Positions 43,652 to 55,459 of a DNA stretch of 64,000 bases are shown here, one piece after another. The notes beneath the pieces are model-generated. The model worked only from the letters and a program-made list of their open reading frames with translations, made no database searches and was not told the origin of the DNA. How positions within the stretch are numbered: position 1 is the stretch's first letter; each line of letters begins with the position of its first letter. Made by a program: the position numbers and the translations under genes. Origin of the DNA: Nitrospirota bacterium (GTDB lineage Bacteria > Nitrospirota > Nitrospiria > JACQBZ01); the NCBI GenBank assembly GCA_016201865.1, contig JACQCA010000019.1, positions 38,411 through 102,410 on the forward strand. The letters are read 5' to 3'.

Positions 43652-44931
43652 CGGGTGCGAACCTCCACGGCCTGCGCATGGGCTTGCAGTCCTTCCATCT
43701 CGGCCATCCGAACCGCCGCGTCCTTCACCCGCGATAGGCCCTCACGGCTGAAAGAAAGCAGGCTCATTTTCTTGACAAAGTCGTCGACCGACAAGGGGGA
43801 TGAGAATCGAGCCGTCCCGCCGGTGGGCAGGACGTGGTTCGGCCCCGCGATGTAATCGCCGAGCGGTTCCGTGGTGTAATGGCCGAGAAAGACGGCCCCG
43901 GCATGCTTGACCATCGGCAGCAGGTCGTCCGGCCGGTCAACCGCCAGCTCCAGATGCTCCGGCGCGATTGCATTGGCGATTGCGACGGCCTGTTCCAGGT
44001 CCTTGACCAGAAAGATCCGCCCTGATCGGCGAAGTGAGGCCGTGATGATCTTTTTCCGCGGGAGGCGGTCAATCTGTTCCTTCATCCGCATCCGGACTTT
44101 CCGGATCAGCGATTCGCTCGGGGTGATCAGGATCGAGACGGCGTCTTCATCATGTTCGGCCTGGGACAAGAGATCGGCCGCGACGAATCGGGGATCGGCC
44201 GTTTCGTCCGCGATCACCACGATCTCGCTGGGTCCGGCGATCATGTCAATGTCCACCCGGCCGAACACCTGCCGTTTGGCCGCGGCGACATAAATGTTTC
44301 CGGGCCCGACGATCTTGTCCACCTTGCGAATGGTTTTCGTCCCGTAGGCCATTGCCCCGATCGCCTGCGCGCCGCCGACGGTATAGATCTCGTCGACACC
44401 AGCCAGGTCGGCCGCGACCAAGAGATGGGGGTTGATCTCGCCCCGCGGGATCGGCGTGCACATCACGACTTCCGGGACGCCGGCCACCTTTGCCGGAATG
44501 CCGTTCATCAGCGCGGAGGAGGGATAGGCCGCCTTCCCGCCGGGGACATAAATCCCGACGCGGTCCAAGGGGCGGATCAATTGACCCAGCGTGATTTTTT
44601 GTTCCTCGTAGGTCCAGCTTTTCGGTCGTTGCCGCTCATGAAATGCCTTGATCCGTTCCGCGGCCAGTCGGAGCGCTTCGATTGACGACGAGGAAACTTG
44701 ACTGTAGGCCTCCTTAATCCGGTCCGGACGGATCCGGAGCTGACCGGCCTTGAGACGAACCTGATCCAACTGTTGCGTGTAACGGAGAACGGCGGCGTCG
44801 CCTTGACGCCGGACCGCATCGAGAATTGTTCGGACCGTCCGTTCGACGAACGGCTGAGTCGAAGACGGTTCCCGCAGACGGGACAGCCAGGCCGTCGTGG
44901 GAGCTTTTCGGTTGAATCGGACCAGTTTCAT
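43648..44931 (-). CDS. hisD: Histidinol dehydrogenase
   Basis: A 427-residue enzyme with [59 protein letters not shown] and the zinc-site stretch APEHLEL. It oxidises histidinol to histidine in two NAD-dependent steps. It overlaps hisG and hisB by four bases. Confidence 0.96.
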   Translation of the reverse strand: MKLVRFNRKAPTTAWLSRLREPSSTQPFVERTVRTILDAVRRQGDAAVLRYTQQLDQVRLKAGQLRIRPDRIKEAYSQVSSSSIEALRLAAERIKAFHERQRPKSWTYEEQKITLGQLIRPLDRVGIYVPGGKAAYPSSALMNGIPAKVAGVPEVVMCTPIPRGEINPHLLVAADLAGVDEIYTVGGAQAIGAMAYGTKTIRKVDKIVGPGNIYVAAAKRQVFGRVDIDMIAGPSEIVVIADETADPRFVAADLLSQAEHDEDAVSILITPSESLIRKVRMRMKEQIDRLPRKKIITASLRRSGRIFLVKDLEQAVAIANAIAPEHLELAVDRPDDLLPMVKHAGAVFLGHYTTEPLGDYIAGPNHVLPTGGTARFSSPLSVDDFVKKMSLLSFSREGLSRVKDAAVRMAEMEGLQAHAQAVEVRTR

Positions 44932-45578
44932 TCGGTCGTCTCGCTGATCGTTTTCTCCAGTCGCCGGATCAGGTCCGTAATCGTCGTGGTCTTTGTTTTG
45001 AGGCTGGCCCGGTTGACGATCAACCGGGCGGTGGACTCCGCAACGACCGCCTGTTCTTCCAGGCGATTTTCCCGCAACGTGGTTCCGGTCGTGATCAGAT
45101 CGACGATCTGCTCCGACAGCCCCACCAAGGGGGCGAGTTCAATCGCCCCGGAGAGCCGGATGATCTCGACCGGAAGACCCTTCTCATTGAAATACCGTTC
45201 CGCGATCTTGGGGTACTTCGTGGCGATCTTGATCTTCGCCGACGACCAGGTGGGCGTCGGGGCCGCGGTCTGGGGTCCGGCCACGACAATCCGGCAGGAG
45301 CCGAAACCCAGATCGAGCGGCTCGTAGACGTCCGGTTCCTGTTCCAGCAGTACGTCTTTGCCCACGATGCCCATGTCGGCGGCACCGTATTCGACGTAGG
45401 TGGGCACATCCACGGCGCGCACGATCATCATTCGGATCCGGTGCCGTGCGTTTTCGAATAAGAGCTTGCGGCTGTCGGCCTGCAGCCCCCGCGGAAGCAG
45501 CCCGTTTTTCCGAAAGAGGGCGATGGACGGGTTCAAGAGCCGGCCCTTCGGCAAGGCGATCGTGATCGTGTCCTTCAT
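44928..45578 (-). CDS. hisG: ATP phosphoribosyltransferase, short form
   Basis: A 216-residue HisG of the short type, lacking the C-terminal regulatory domain. It has [36 protein letters not shown] and the PRPP loop [12 protein letters not shown]. Short HisG normally works with the regulatory subunit HisZ, which is not in this window. It starts the histidine part of the operon and overlaps murA by four bases. Confidence 0.95.
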   Translation of the reverse strand: MKDTITIALPKGRLLNPSIALFRKNGLLPRGLQADSRKLLFENARHRIRMMIVRAVDVPTYVEYGAADMGIVGKDVLLEQEPDVYEPLDLGFGSCRIVVAGPQTAAPTPTWSSAKIKIATKYPKIAERYFNEKGLPVEIIRLSGAIELAPLVGLSEQIVDLITTGTTLRENRLEEQAVVAESTARLIVNRASLKTKTTTITDLIRRLEKTISETTE

Positions 45579-46840
45579 ACCGATGGTTTAATCCTTTGGA
45601 TATCGGCCCCGAGATTCGAGAATTTCTGCTCGATCCGTTCATATCCTCGGTCCAGATGATAGACGCGGGCGATCTCGGTCTCGCCCTCCGCGGCCAGTCC
45701 GGCCAGGACCAAGGAAGCGCTTGCCCTCAGATCCGAGGCCATCACGGGCGCCCCGCTCAAGCGCTTTGCGCCTTTGATAATCGCGTTGTTTCCCTGAATC
45801 TTGATCTCGGCTCCCATGCGCCTTAATTCGGCGACATGGGTGAACCGGTTCTCGAACACCGTTTCGGTCACCACGCTCAGCCCGTCGGAGAGGGTCATCA
45901 AGGCCATCATCTGCGCCTGCATGTCGGTCGGGAAACCGGGATAGGGGAGCGTCTTGATATCCGCCGCTCCGATCCGCCCGGATGAGACGGCCCGCGCGCC
46001 GTCCGGCTCTTCACGGATCTCGACGCCCGCTTCCCGAAGCTTCAGCAAAACGGCGTCCAGGTGCCTCGGAATACAGCCGCGGACGAAAATTTCTCCCCCC
46101 GTGATGGCGGCGGCGGCGAGGTACGTTCCGGCCTCGATGCGGTCCGGCATGATGCGGTACGTGCCGGAACCGTCGAGCGACTCGACGCCGTCGATCGTGA
46201 TCGTATCCGTTCCGGCCCCGTTGATCTTTGCGCCGCACTGGGTCAGAAACCGGGCCAGATCGATGACCTCCGGTTCCCGGGCGGCGTTCTCGATCACCGT
46301 GACGCCGTCCGCCAGCGTTGCGGCCATCATCAGATTTTCCGTGCCCGTGACGGAGGCCGGATCCAGATAGATCCGGGCGCCTTTGAGACGCCTCGCCTTC
46401 ACCGCGACGTAACCGTGCTCGATCGTGATCTCGGCTCCCATCTTCTCCAGTCCCATCAGGTGGAGGTTGATGGGACGGGCCCCGATGGCGCAGCCGCCCG
46501 GCAGGGAGACCTTGGCCTCCCCAAAGCGGGCGACCAGCGGACCCAAGACGAGGACCGAGGCCCGCATCGTCTTGACCCATTCATAGGGAGCCTCGCAACG
46601 GTTCAGGCCGGTCATCCGGACCGTGCAACCGTCCGGGTCGTCGTCCGTGATCGCGGCGCCGAGGTGATTTAACAGCCGCTTGATCGTGACGACATCCATC
46701 AGTTTTGGAACGTTCAGCAGCCGGTGCTCTCCTCGACTGAGAAGGCCGGCGGCGAGAATGGGCAGCGCGGCATTCTTGGCCCCGCTCACCGCCGCGTCGC
46801 CCTTGAGCCGTTTGCCCCCTTTGATCAGGATCTTATCCAT
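45575..46840 (-). CDS. murA: UDP-N-acetylglucosamine 1-carboxyvinyltransferase
   Basis: A 421-residue EPSP-fold enzyme. The active-site Cys is in [16 protein letters not shown]-terminal [21 protein letters not shown] and internal [10 protein letters not shown] are family hallmarks. First committed step of peptidoglycan synthesis; fosfomycin target. Its place directly before hisG with a four-base overlap couples wall and histidine genes. Confidence 0.97.
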   Translation of the reverse strand: MDKILIKGGKRLKGDAAVSGAKNAALPILAAGLLSRGEHRLLNVPKLMDVVTIKRLLNHLGAAITDDDPDGCTVRMTGLNRCEAPYEWVKTMRASVLVLGPLVARFGEAKVSLPGGCAIGARPINLHLMGLEKMGAEITIEHGYVAVKARRLKGARIYLDPASVTGTENLMMAATLADGVTVIENAAREPEVIDLARFLTQCGAKINGAGTDTITIDGVESLDGSGTYRIMPDRIEAGTYLAAAAITGGEIFVRGCIPRHLDAVLLKLREAGVEIREEPDGARAVSSGRIGAADIKTLPYPGFPTDMQAQMMALMTLSDGLSVVTETVFENRFTHVAELRRMGAEIKIQGNNAIIKGAKRLSGAPVMASDLRASASLVLAGLAAEGETEIARVYHLDRGYERIEQKFSNLGADIQRIKPSV

Positions 46841-46849
46841 CGCCGCAAT

Positions 46850-47740
46850 TCATGGTTTTGTGAGGACGACGACCCGGTTGATACGGCTCAGATCTTTTTT
46901 CACCCCGGCCACCCGCCAGCCCGTCTGATCGGCCAGGCCGCAAACGGGGTCGGCCTGCCGGATTCCGACTTCGAGATAGAAGTCGCCGCCGGCGTGAAGA
47001 AGGTCGAGGGCTTGGGGCAGAATCCTCCGGTAATAATCCAGCCCATCGGGCCCGCCGTCCAATGCAATCCGGGGCTCGTGCAACCGGACCTCCGGCTGCA
47101 GCGTCGGAATTTCCCCGGTCGGAATGTAAGGAGGATTGGAAAGCACCAGGTCGATCCGGTCGTTCAGGCCGAGAGGCATCACCGGCTCGAAGAGGTCGCC
47201 TTCCAAGAATTCGATTCGTCCCGACACGCCGTGCCGCGCGGCGTTCAGACGGGCGATCGTGAGCGCAACCCGCGATCGATCCGTCGCAATGATTCGGGCG
47301 AATGGAAAAAGCTTGGCCAGGACGACGGCCAGGCAACCGCTTCCGGTTCCGAGATCAACCACGGTGATCGAAGCGGTTGCAGGCTCCGAAATCCGCTCTA
47401 AGACGGTTTCGATCAACAGTTCCGTCTCGGGTCTTGGAATCAGGACGTCCGGCGTGACATAGAATTCCAGCGCCCAGAATTCTTGAGCACCCAAAAGATG
47501 CTGAAGCGGCTCCCGTTGCGCACGACACCGAATCAAATCGGCGAAGGCTTCCTGTTGTTGCGGATCAATCCGCCGCTCATCCGACCGGTAGAGGTCCAGG
47601 CGCGTGCAGCGTAAGACACGGGCGATCAGCGCCTCGGCCTCCCGGCGAGCATCGGCGATGCCGGCATCGGTCAGCGATAGCGTCGCCGTTCGAAGGAGGT
47701 CCTGAAGAGATGCAGAGTTTTTCAGCAACGGGGTCATCAT
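46850..47740 (-). CDS. prmC: Release factor glutamine methyltransferase
   Basis: A 296-residue protein: N-terminal helical domain (LRTATLSLTDAGIADARREAEALIARVL region) and a SAM-dependent methyltransferase with VVDLGTGSGCLAVVLAK and the NPPY motif LVLSNPPYIPTGE. It methylates the GGQ glutamine of release factors. It lies between prfA (32 bp upstream) and murA, the usual prfA-prmC arrangement. Confidence 0.95.
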   Translation of the reverse strand: MMTPLLKNSASLQDLLRTATLSLTDAGIADARREAEALIARVLRCTRLDLYRSDERRIDPQQQEAFADLIRCRAQREPLQHLLGAQEFWALEFYVTPDVLIPRPETELLIETVLERISEPATASITVVDLGTGSGCLAVVLAKLFPFARIIATDRSRVALTIARLNAARHGVSGRIEFLEGDLFEPVMPLGLNDRIDLVLSNPPYIPTGEIPTLQPEVRLHEPRIALDGGPDGLDYYRRILPQALDLLHAGGDFYLEVGIRQADPVCGLADQTGWRVAGVKKDLSRINRVVVLTKP

Positions 47741-47772
47741 GATTTTTATCTATTCTCATCCCGCGGGACTGA

Positions 47773-48873
47773 TCAGGAGGCCATCACGGTGTTGAGCCGG
47801 TCGGCCTGATCGGCCGCGATGAGCGCCTCGATGATCTCATCCAGGTCCCCGTCAAGAATCTGGGTAAGCCGGTGCAGCGTCAAGCCGATCCGGTGATCGG
47901 TGATCCGGTTCTGTGGAAAATTGTAGGTGCGAATTTTCTCGCTCCGATCCCCCGTGCCCACCTGGGATTTTCGAGCCTTGGCCATTTCGGCCTCCTGCCG
48001 GGTCTGCTCCACCTCCAACAGCCGTGAGCGCAGCACGCGCATGGCCTTGGTTCGGTTTTTCAATTGCGACCGTTCGTCTTGACAACTCACGACCGTGCCG
48101 GTCGGGATGTGGGTGATCCGAACGGCCGAGTGCGTGGTATTCACGCCCTGTCCCCCCGGCCCGGAAGAACAGAAGGTGTCGATCCGGAGATCCTTCGGAT
48201 CAATCGTGATATCCACCTCTTCCGCCTCCGGAAGCACCGCGACCGTGACGGCCGAGGTATGGACGCGGCCGCCGGCCTCGGTGACGGGGACTCGCTGGAC
48301 CCGGTGGACGCCGCTTTCGAATTTGAGACGCCGATACGCGCCTTTTCCCTCGATGACGGCGATGACCTCTTTCAGACCCCCGATTCCCGTCGGACTGGAG
48401 CTCACCATCTCGACATGCCACCGGTGATTTTCGGCGTACCGGGCGTACATCCGGAAGAGTTCGGCCGCAAAGAGGGCGGCCTCGTCGCCTCCCGTGCCGG
48501 CCCGAATCTCCAAAAAGGTATTCCTGTCGTCGCGGGGATCTCGCGGCAACAGCATCAACTTGAGCTGCTGTTCCATCAGGTCTCTGCGCTTGAAAAGTTC
48601 CTCGCGCTCGTGTTCCGCCAGCTCCCGCAGACCGGCTTCGCTCTTGATGTCGCGGAGCATCTCTTCCATCGTCTCGATCTCTTTGAGAACGGTCTTGTAC
48701 TGACGGATCCGTTCCACGACCTCCTCGATTTCGGCGCGCTCTTTGGCCAGGCGTTGAAATTGCGCCTGATCCGCGATAATCTTAGGATCGCTCAGAGCAC
48801 GAGTTAATCCGTCAAATCGTTCGTGGATCATCTCAAGTTTTTGGATGAAGATCTGATCGTTTGTGGTCGTCAT
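47773..48873 (-). CDS. prfA: Peptide chain release factor 1
   Basis: A 366-residue class I release factor. The catalytic GGQ lies in [20 protein letters not shown], and the RF1-type sequence [26 protein letters not shown] is present. It ends translation at UAA and UAG. It follows rpmE by 11 bases and precedes prmC, which encodes its methyltransferase. Confidence 0.97.
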   Translation of the reverse strand: MTTTNDQIFIQKLEMIHERFDGLTRALSDPKIIADQAQFQRLAKERAEIEEVVERIRQYKTVLKEIETMEEMLRDIKSEAGLRELAEHEREELFKRRDLMEQQLKLMLLPRDPRDDRNTFLEIRAGTGGDEAALFAAELFRMYARYAENHRWHVEMVSSSPTGIGGLKEVIAVIEGKGAYRRLKFESGVHRVQRVPVTEAGGRVHTSAVTVAVLPEAEEVDITIDPKDLRIDTFCSSGPGGQGVNTTHSAVRITHIPTGTVVSCQDERSQLKNRTKAMRVLRSRLLEVEQTRQEAEMAKARKSQVGTGDRSEKIRTYNFPQNRITDHRIGLTLHRLTQILDGDLDEIIEALIAADQADRLNTVMAS

Positions 48874-48884
48874 AATAACGAAAC

Positions 48885-49085
48885 TTATTTTTTCTTGTAC
48901 TTTTTCATGAACCGCTCGACGCGGCCTTCCGTGTCGATCAGCTTCTGCGTTCCCGTAAAAAACGGATGACAGGCGGAACAGATCTCGACATGGATATCGG
49001 TCCGGGTTGAACGGGTCTTGATGACGTTTCCGCAGGCGCAGGTAATCGTGGTCGATTCATACGCCGGATGAATTCCCTCTTTCAT
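48885..49085 (-). CDS. rpmE: 50S ribosomal protein L31
   Basis: A 66-residue protein, [20 protein letters not shown], with zinc-site cysteines in CACGN and CSACHPF (zinc-containing type). AGGAGG precedes the ATG. It has its own promoter with a perfect TATAAT (49137-49165) and lies between rho and prfA. Confidence 0.96.
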   Translation of the reverse strand: MKEGIHPAYESTTITCACGNVIKTRSTRTDIHVEICSACHPFFTGTQKLIDTEGRVERFMKKYKKK

Positions 49086-49136
49086 TTTGTTTGAACCTCC
49101 TTGATGCGATCCGCAGTGGTATTCGATCGAAAAAAC

Positions 49137-49165
49137 ATTATAACATTTTTAATGTCCTGTGAAAA
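49137..49165 (-). promoter_or_regulatory. Promoter of rpmE-prfA-prmC and downstream genes
   Basis: Minus strand: TTTTCA (49160-49165), 17-base spacer, consensus TATAAT (49137-49142), about 50 bases before the rpmE start. Confidence 0.65.
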
Positions 49166-49201
49166 GAGTCGATTTGGGAATGCCTTGGCGGACAGGAGAT
49201 G

Positions 49202-50449
<1,248 letters not shown>

Positions 50450-50783
50450 ACGGTTCTCCTTAACGTCATCCATTGATCATCTCGCTCGTGGCCGGACTTA
50501 CGGTTGGTTCGATGCCTGCAAGCCGGATCATACGGTTTTGATATAGAGTATCAACAGTTCTACATCCCCGCGCGTTGCGGCCGGCATGCTGCGGTTTGCG
50601 GCAGTCATGTCGACGAACATGAAAGCGGTCTTTTAGTAAGATGGGTGAGAATAAGATCGTGTAGGATCGTTCACTCGGGTTGATTCAGTGCCGCTGTGAT
50701 TCATGCTGCATTTTAAAAAATACGGATGAGATGTCCGGGTTAGTTGCCTCTCGAAGAATCGGCTCTTGCGGTGTGTTTCACGA
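50450..50783 (-). promoter_or_regulatory. Long untranslated rho leader
   Basis: About 334 bases between the promoter at 50789-50817 and the rho start, with no convincing reading frame. Autoregulation of rho through its leader is known in E. coli; here it is inferred from length and position. No other gene is seen in this stretch. Confidence 0.45.
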
Positions 50784-50788
50784 TTATT

Positions 50789-50817
50789 ATCATACCCGAT
50801 TCAACGGGTGTTGTCAA
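50789..50817 (-). promoter_or_regulatory. Strong promoter of rho
   Basis: Minus strand: TTGACA (50812-50817), 17-base spacer, TATGAT (50789-50794). The spacer contains an inverted repeat CCCG / CGGG, a possible operator. Confidence 0.75.
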
Positions 50818-50828
50818 TCCCCTTATTT

Positions 50829-50904
50829 TATGGGCTCGCATCGCCCCCTCCATCCGCCTCAGGCGGGCTGGAGCCTCCCCTTCTCGCTTGCCTTGCTCGC
50901 TGGG
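50829..50904. repeat. Palindromic repeat family A, copy 3
   Basis: About 76 bases, ATGGGCTCGCATCGCCCCCT head, hairpin stem CCGCC / GGCGG with flanking CTCCA / TGGAG, and CTCGCTTGCC-type tail. It lies 28 bases past the stop of the SUMF1 lipoprotein gene, between it and the rho promoter. Confidence 0.7.
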
Positions 50905-50932
50905 ACAATCCCAACGGGATTTCCCGGGATAT

Positions 50933-51766
50933 CTATTTTAAATCTTTAAGGCAGCGAATGCCGGCGTCCGGATAGGCGCCCTCCGGATTGACATAAAAGC
51001 GGTACGAGGTTCGGTAGAAGTAAGGAATGGCATAATGGCCCATGCCCCCCCAACTGCTTCCTCGGATCACCTTGAATTTTTCTCCGAAATTCTCGCTGAC
51101 GTAGTCGGATCCGGCGTAGGGTTTATACCAATCAGCCGTCCATTCCCAGACGTTGCCGGCCATGTCGTATACGCCGTAAGGGCTTTTGCTGGCCTCGAAT
51201 TTGCCGACGGGGGACAGGTCGCCGATGCCGGCATCGCCGGTATTGGCCTTGGTGCCGTCGAATTCGTTGCCCCACGGATAGTCTCGACCGTCGGTGCCCC
51301 GTGCGGCCTTTTCCCACTCGGCCTCGGAGGGGAGGCGCTTCCCGGCCCATCGGCAATAGCGCTCCGCGTCATACCAGTTGACGGACGTCACGGGGTAGTT
51401 CTCGCGGCCGGGGGGGATCTTGCCGGACGGCCAATTCTCCGGCGGGCGAGATCCTGTGGCGTCCACGAACTGCTTATAGGCGGCGGTGGTGACCTCGTAT
51501 TTGTCGATAAAGTAATTCGGAAGCGCGACCTTGTGTTGGGGGTGCTCGTCCAGGTACCAGGGCTTCAACGTGCCGAATTCGGTGGCCTTCCCTTCCGTAT
51601 CCACTTTGTTGCTGCCCATGATAAATTCACCGGCCGGGATCAGGACCATGCCTTCGGGCGGCGTCAGATTTTTTGAACAACTGATCGGGGCCATCAAACA
51701 AAGGAACAGAACGGCGTGATAATACAATCCGGATCGTTTCACCATTCGACGCATCGGTAAGGGCAT
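50933..51766 (-). CDS. SUMF1/FGE-like lipoprotein
   Basis: A 277-residue lipoprotein: lipobox APISC (Cys30). It has the SUMF1 fold motifs MVLIPAGEFIMGS, PVTSVNWYDAERYCRWAGKRLPSEAEWEKAARG, YPWGNEFD, GVYDMAGNVWEWTADW and VIRGSSWGG. True formylglycine-generating enzymes need two catalytic Cys in the C-terminal part; here they are not evident, so a binding or scaffolding role is more likely. AAGGAAGG precedes the ATG. Eight bases separate it from the upstream paralogue. Confidence 0.85.
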   Translation of the reverse strand: MPLPMRRMVKRSGLYYHAVLFLCLMAPISCSKNLTPPEGMVLIPAGEFIMGSNKVDTEGKATEFGTLKPWYLDEHPQHKVALPNYFIDKYEVTTAAYKQFVDATGSRPPENWPSGKIPPGRENYPVTSVNWYDAERYCRWAGKRLPSEAEWEKAARGTDGRDYPWGNEFDGTKANTGDAGIGDLSPVGKFEASKSPYGVYDMAGNVWEWTADWYKPYAGSDYVSENFGEKFKVIRGSSWGGMGHYAIPYFYRTSYRFYVNPEGAYPDAGIRCLKDLK

Positions 51767-51773
51767 CCTTCCT

Positions 51774-52595
51774 TTATGGAGTTTCAGGTGCTAATGACTT
51801 GGCGCATCGAAAACCGAAGCCGCTGTTTTTGGTCCCGGGATTGAAAAAACTTCGATTGAAATTCGGGGCGCTGATCCCGCAATGGTAACCGGTGCAGTCG
51901 ACCCAGGACCCCCCCTTCAACACGCGGTATTTTTCGCCGTAATTTTCCGTCGGACGCTTGTTCCCCGGATAGGCCTTGTACCAGCTGGCCGTCCATTCCC
52001 AGACGTTGCCGGACATGTCCGAGACGCCATAAGGGCTGTTGCCCTGCGGAAACTTTCCGACCGGGGTCGTGCCGCCTAATTTCGACTGCGGGGTATTCGC
52101 CTTTTTAGGATCAAAATCGTTTCCCCACGGAAACCAGCGTCCGTCCGTGCCCCGTGCGGCCTTTTCCCATTCCATGTCCGTAGGGAGACGCTTTCCGGCC
52201 CAGTGGCAGTAGTCGTTCCCGTCGTACCACGTCACGAGAGTCACCGGATGGTTGCCCTTGTTTTGAGGATAACTGTTGCCGATCCAGTCCATCGGGAGAG
52301 CGCGGCCGGTGGCCTCCACAAAGCTTTTGTACTGGATATTGGCAACCTCGAACTTGTCCATAAAGAAGCCGTCCAGATAGACGGTATGCTTTGGGCCTTC
52401 ATCCGGCCACCGGTCATCCGATCCCATGATGAAGCGCCCTTCCGGGACGAGGACCATATCCTTCGGCGCCGCCGGAAGCGGTCTGGATTCCGAGACGCGA
52501 TCCATTCCGTCTCCCCAGATCCATAGGAATACGAAAGTTACGGCCGAAAGCCGCAGGAGATGGAACAACAGACCGTGCCTCATCGGGAACTGCAT
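51774..52595 (-). CDS. SUMF1/FGE-like exported protein
   Basis: A 273-residue protein with an N-terminal signal anchor (LLRLSAVTFVFLWIW). SUMF1 motifs match its neighbour: MVLVPEGRFIMGSDD, PVTLVTWYDGNDYCHWAGKRLPTDMEWEKAARG, FPWGNDFD, GVSDMSGNVWEWTASW and VLKGGSWVDCTGYHCG. Two Cys occur in the C-terminal segment (DCTGYHC), but their spacing differs from the catalytic pair of FGE. It is probably the older of a tandem duplication and lies on one transcript with the lipoprotein. Confidence 0.85.
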   Translation of the reverse strand: MQFPMRHGLLFHLLRLSAVTFVFLWIWGDGMDRVSESRPLPAAPKDMVLVPEGRFIMGSDDRWPDEGPKHTVYLDGFFMDKFEVANIQYKSFVEATGRALPMDWIGNSYPQNKGNHPVTLVTWYDGNDYCHWAGKRLPTDMEWEKAARGTDGRWFPWGNDFDPKKANTPQSKLGGTTPVGKFPQGNSPYGVSDMSGNVWEWTASWYKAYPGNKRPTENYGEKYRVLKGGSWVDCTGYHCGISAPNFNRSFFNPGTKNSGFGFRCAKSLAPETP

Positions 52596-52745
52596 GGGCG
52601 ATCATTGTGTGGTTGAAGGCCGCGCCGAAAAACGCCGAGATCCATTTTGGGGGTTCATGATACCAAGGAATTCGCGGGCCGTCAAGAACGGGAAGAGGCG
52701 CGTCGCGCGGGCGGCGGATGCACGAAAAATGCGCAGAGCCGTTGA

Positions 52746-52774
52746 TTGACTATTTTGTAAGGCCGTGTTAAAGT
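52746..52774 (+). promoter_or_regulatory. Promoter of serS
   Basis: TTGACT, 17-base spacer, TAAAGT, 36 bases upstream of the serS start. I see no T-box in the short leader. Confidence 0.6.
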
Positions 52775-52810
52775 TTCAGGCCGCTACGGTACGACGTTGA
52801 GACGGACGAC

Positions 52811-54088
52811 ATGGTGGACCTTAAATATATCCGGGAACACAAAGAACGAGTTCGGCAAAAAATTAAAGACCGCGGCCAGACGTGCGATCTGGACGGGTTG
52901 CTGCAGTTGGATGAGCAGCGTCGGCAACTGACGGTTCAGGCGGATCAGTTGAAGAACCGGCGCAATGTGGCCTCCGAAGAGATGACCCGATTAAAGAAGA
53001 ATCAGCAACAGGCCGATTCGTTACTGGCCGAAATGAAGCAGGTTTCGGACCAGATTAAAGGGTTGGATGAGCGGATTCGGGTCCTGGATGAACAGGTGCG
53101 GGACCGATTGCTTTATCTCCCGAACCTGTTGCACGACTCGGTTCCGGTCGGCAAAGACGAAAAAGAAAATCAAGAAATCCGACGGTGGGGAACGCCGTTC
53201 TCCTTCGATTTCCCGCCCCGGTCTCACTGGGAGATCGGAGAGCAGCTCGGCATCCTGGATTTTGAGCGGGCCGCGCGCGTCACGGGGGCGCGGTTCGTGT
53301 TCTATAAAGGATGGGGCGCGCGGCTGGAGCGTGCGCTTTTGAATTTCATGCTGGACCTCCATGTCGGAGAGCACGGCTACGAAGAAATCCTGCCGCCGTT
53401 CGTTGTGAATCGCGCGAGCATGACCGCGACGGGCCAGCTGCCGAAATTTGAAGAAGACCTCTTCCGACTGAAAGATGAAGATTACTTTCTGATCCCGACG
53501 GCCGAGGTGCCGCTCACCAATTTTCATCGCGACGAGATTCTGGACGAGGAGCGGCTGCCGTTGTCCTATGCGGCTTATACGCCCTGTTTCCGTCGCGAGG
53601 CCGGCTCCTACGGGAAGGACACCCGCGGTCTCATCCGTCAGCATCAGTTCAACAAGGTCGAACTGGTCAAGTTCACGACGCCGGATCGATCCTATGAAGA
53701 ACTGGAGAAGCTGCTTGGGAACGCTGAGACGGTACTCCGGCGGCTCGGACTGCATTATCGGGTCGTACTGCTTTGTACCGGGGATACGGGATTTTCATCG
53801 GCTAAGACTTACGATATTGAAGTATGGCTTCCCGGCCAGAACCTGTTTCGGGAGATATCGTCCTGCAGCAATTTCGAGTCGTTTCAGGCGCGTCGGGCCG
53901 GGATCAAGTATCGAGTCAAAGGCGGGAAAAAGACGGAGTACGTACACACGATCAACGGCTCCGGCCTTGCGATCGGCCGAACGGTCGTGGCGATCCTGGA
54001 AAATTATCAGCAGAAGGACGGCAGCGTCGCGATTCCGGGAGTCCTGCGGCCCTACATGGGCGGCGTGGGGGAGATTCGGGGCAGGTAG
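52811..54088 (+). CDS. serS: Seryl-tRNA synthetase
   Basis: A 425-residue class II synthetase. The N-terminal coiled-coil arm (residues about 30-100) binds the long variable arm of tRNA-Ser. Motif 2 [21 protein letters not shown] and motif 3 [18 protein letters not shown] are intact, with TAEVPLTN. It charges tRNA-Ser, one of which is encoded 1.5 kb downstream. It is convergent with the HD-GYP regulator gene, 34 bases apart. Confidence 0.97.
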   Translation: MVDLKYIREHKERVRQKIKDRGQTCDLDGLLQLDEQRRQLTVQADQLKNRRNVASEEMTRLKKNQQQADSLLAEMKQVSDQIKGLDERIRVLDEQVRDRLLYLPNLLHDSVPVGKDEKENQEIRRWGTPFSFDFPPRSHWEIGEQLGILDFERAARVTGARFVFYKGWGARLERALLNFMLDLHVGEHGYEEILPPFVVNRASMTATGQLPKFEEDLFRLKDEDYFLIPTAEVPLTNFHRDEILDEERLPLSYAAYTPCFRREAGSYGKDTRGLIRQHQFNKVELVKFTTPDRSYEELEKLLGNAETVLRRLGLHYRVVLLCTGDTGFSSAKTYDIEVWLPGQNLFREISSCSNFESFQARRAGIKYRVKGGKKTEYVHTINGSGLAIGRTVVAILENYQQKDGSVAIPGVLRPYMGGVGEIRGR

Positions 54089-54122
54089 GGGTCTACACAT
54101 GCCACTGAAAGGTGTACCCTTT

Positions 54123-55265
54123 TTAGATTGAAGAGAAAAGCGAGGATTTCAGGATGACCTTATCCTTCTCATTTTCGATGATTTGCGTAAAAGCGCTGAC
54201 CACATCGGGGTCGAACTGGGTCCCCGAACAGGCCCTGAGCTCTTCGACGGCTTCCTCGATAGAGAGTACCTTTCTGTATTCGTAAGGGTAGTCTGAGATC
54301 ATGGCATCGACGGCATCGGCAACCGCCACGATCCGTGGAAGAATCGAAAGGTCCTTTCCCTTACAACTGTCCGGATATCCACCTCCATCATAAAACTCGT
54401 GATGATGTTGAATCACAGAGAGAATGTTGGGTGAAAGCTTCAACGGAGAGACAATACTGATACCGATGCTTGGATGTCTCTTAATTATCTTGGCTTCTTC
54501 TGCGGTGTATTTTTTCTTTTTTTGGAGGACTCGCTTGTCGATTCCCAATTTGCCGATGTCGTGAAGGTAGGCTCCGATCTGGAGTTCCTCTTTTTCCTGG
54601 TCACTCAGATTGAGCTTGCAAGCAATCAGGTTAGAGTAATAATTGACACGGCTGGAGTGGCCACTTGCGTATGGATCTTCCTTTTCGACAAACTCAATGA
54701 GATTCCGGATAAAATCGAAATAATTGATCTTCTTCTGGTCCTCCATTTCCTGTGGTGACTGGACAAACATTCTCTTGACCTTTTCAAGGAGGGACGGCTC
54801 TTCTTTGAGCTTTCTAATTCCTTCTCCTATTTCTGTGTTAAGACCGACTATCTGACCCACCTCGGTGAGGAATTCTTTCAAGCGATCAATCTGTCTCTTC
54901 TTTTTCACCGCCTGATTAACCAAGGAGAGCGCCTCCCCGATGTTGAGTGGTTTCAAGAGATAGGAGGACGCCCCTAATTTCATAGCGTCCATGGAGCTTT
55001 GAAGGTCGCCATGTCCGGTGATGATAATGACCTCAACATCCGGCTTCTGGCGCTTGATTTCTTTAAGAAGCTCCAAACCGGTGAGATCCGGTAATTTAAG
55101 ATCCAGCGTGATTAGGTCAAAATCATGCGCCATCAGCAGATCCAGTGCTTGTTCACCATTCTCCGCAAAATGGAGATTATAGTTAACCTTCAATATCATT
55201 CGCAGGGAATCCCTCGGACCTGCTTCATCATCCACAATTAAAATAGTTCCCCTATGATTTCCCAT
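54123..55265 (-). CDS. Response regulator with HD-GYP domain (c-di-GMP phosphodiesterase)
   Basis: A 380-residue protein. REC domain at residues 6-125 with phospho-acceptor Asp55 (LITLDLKLPD) and Lys105. HD-GYP domain from about residue 180: His203, HD at 235-236 (LHDIGKLGI), His264, HHH at 287-289 and GYP at 296-298, all metal and GYP residues present, so c-di-GMP hydrolysis is plausible. ATG at 55265 has AAGGAG upstream. No histidine kinase is adjacent. Base composition is visibly lower in G+C than serS, which hints at acquisition. Confidence 0.9.
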   Translation of the reverse strand: MGNHRGTILIVDDEAGPRDSLRMILKVNYNLHFAENGEQALDLLMAHDFDLITLDLKLPDLTGLELLKEIKRQKPDVEVIIITGHGDLQSSMDAMKLGASSYLLKPLNIGEALSLVNQAVKKKRQIDRLKEFLTEVGQIVGLNTEIGEGIRKLKEEPSLLEKVKRMFVQSPQEMEDQKKINYFDFIRNLIEFVEKEDPYASGHSSRVNYYSNLIACKLNLSDQEKEELQIGAYLHDIGKLGIDKRVLQKKKKYTAEEAKIIKRHPSIGISIVSPLKLSPNILSVIQHHHEFYDGGGYPDSCKGKDLSILPRIVAVADAVDAMISDYPYEYRKVLSIEEAVEELRACSGTQFDPDVVSAFTQIIENEKDKVILKSSLFSSI

Positions 55266-55459
55266 GATCCACTCCTTATCAATTTTCTTGATGGAAGGAT
55301 AGCCATCGGGAGAAGACCGACCAACATCAACTGTCGAGATTATACTAAGCAAGCCCATCTGTGTCAATCGGCATGAGGACTGGGCCCAATTGAGGATCCA
55401 GCGCGCAAAATCCGGAGGTGAGGCGTCCAAAAGTCCTGGACCCGTTCCGCATCTTTTCG

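Noticed and set aside
46061..46672. 203-residue frame opposite murA
   Set aside because: Shadow frame; murA is certain.
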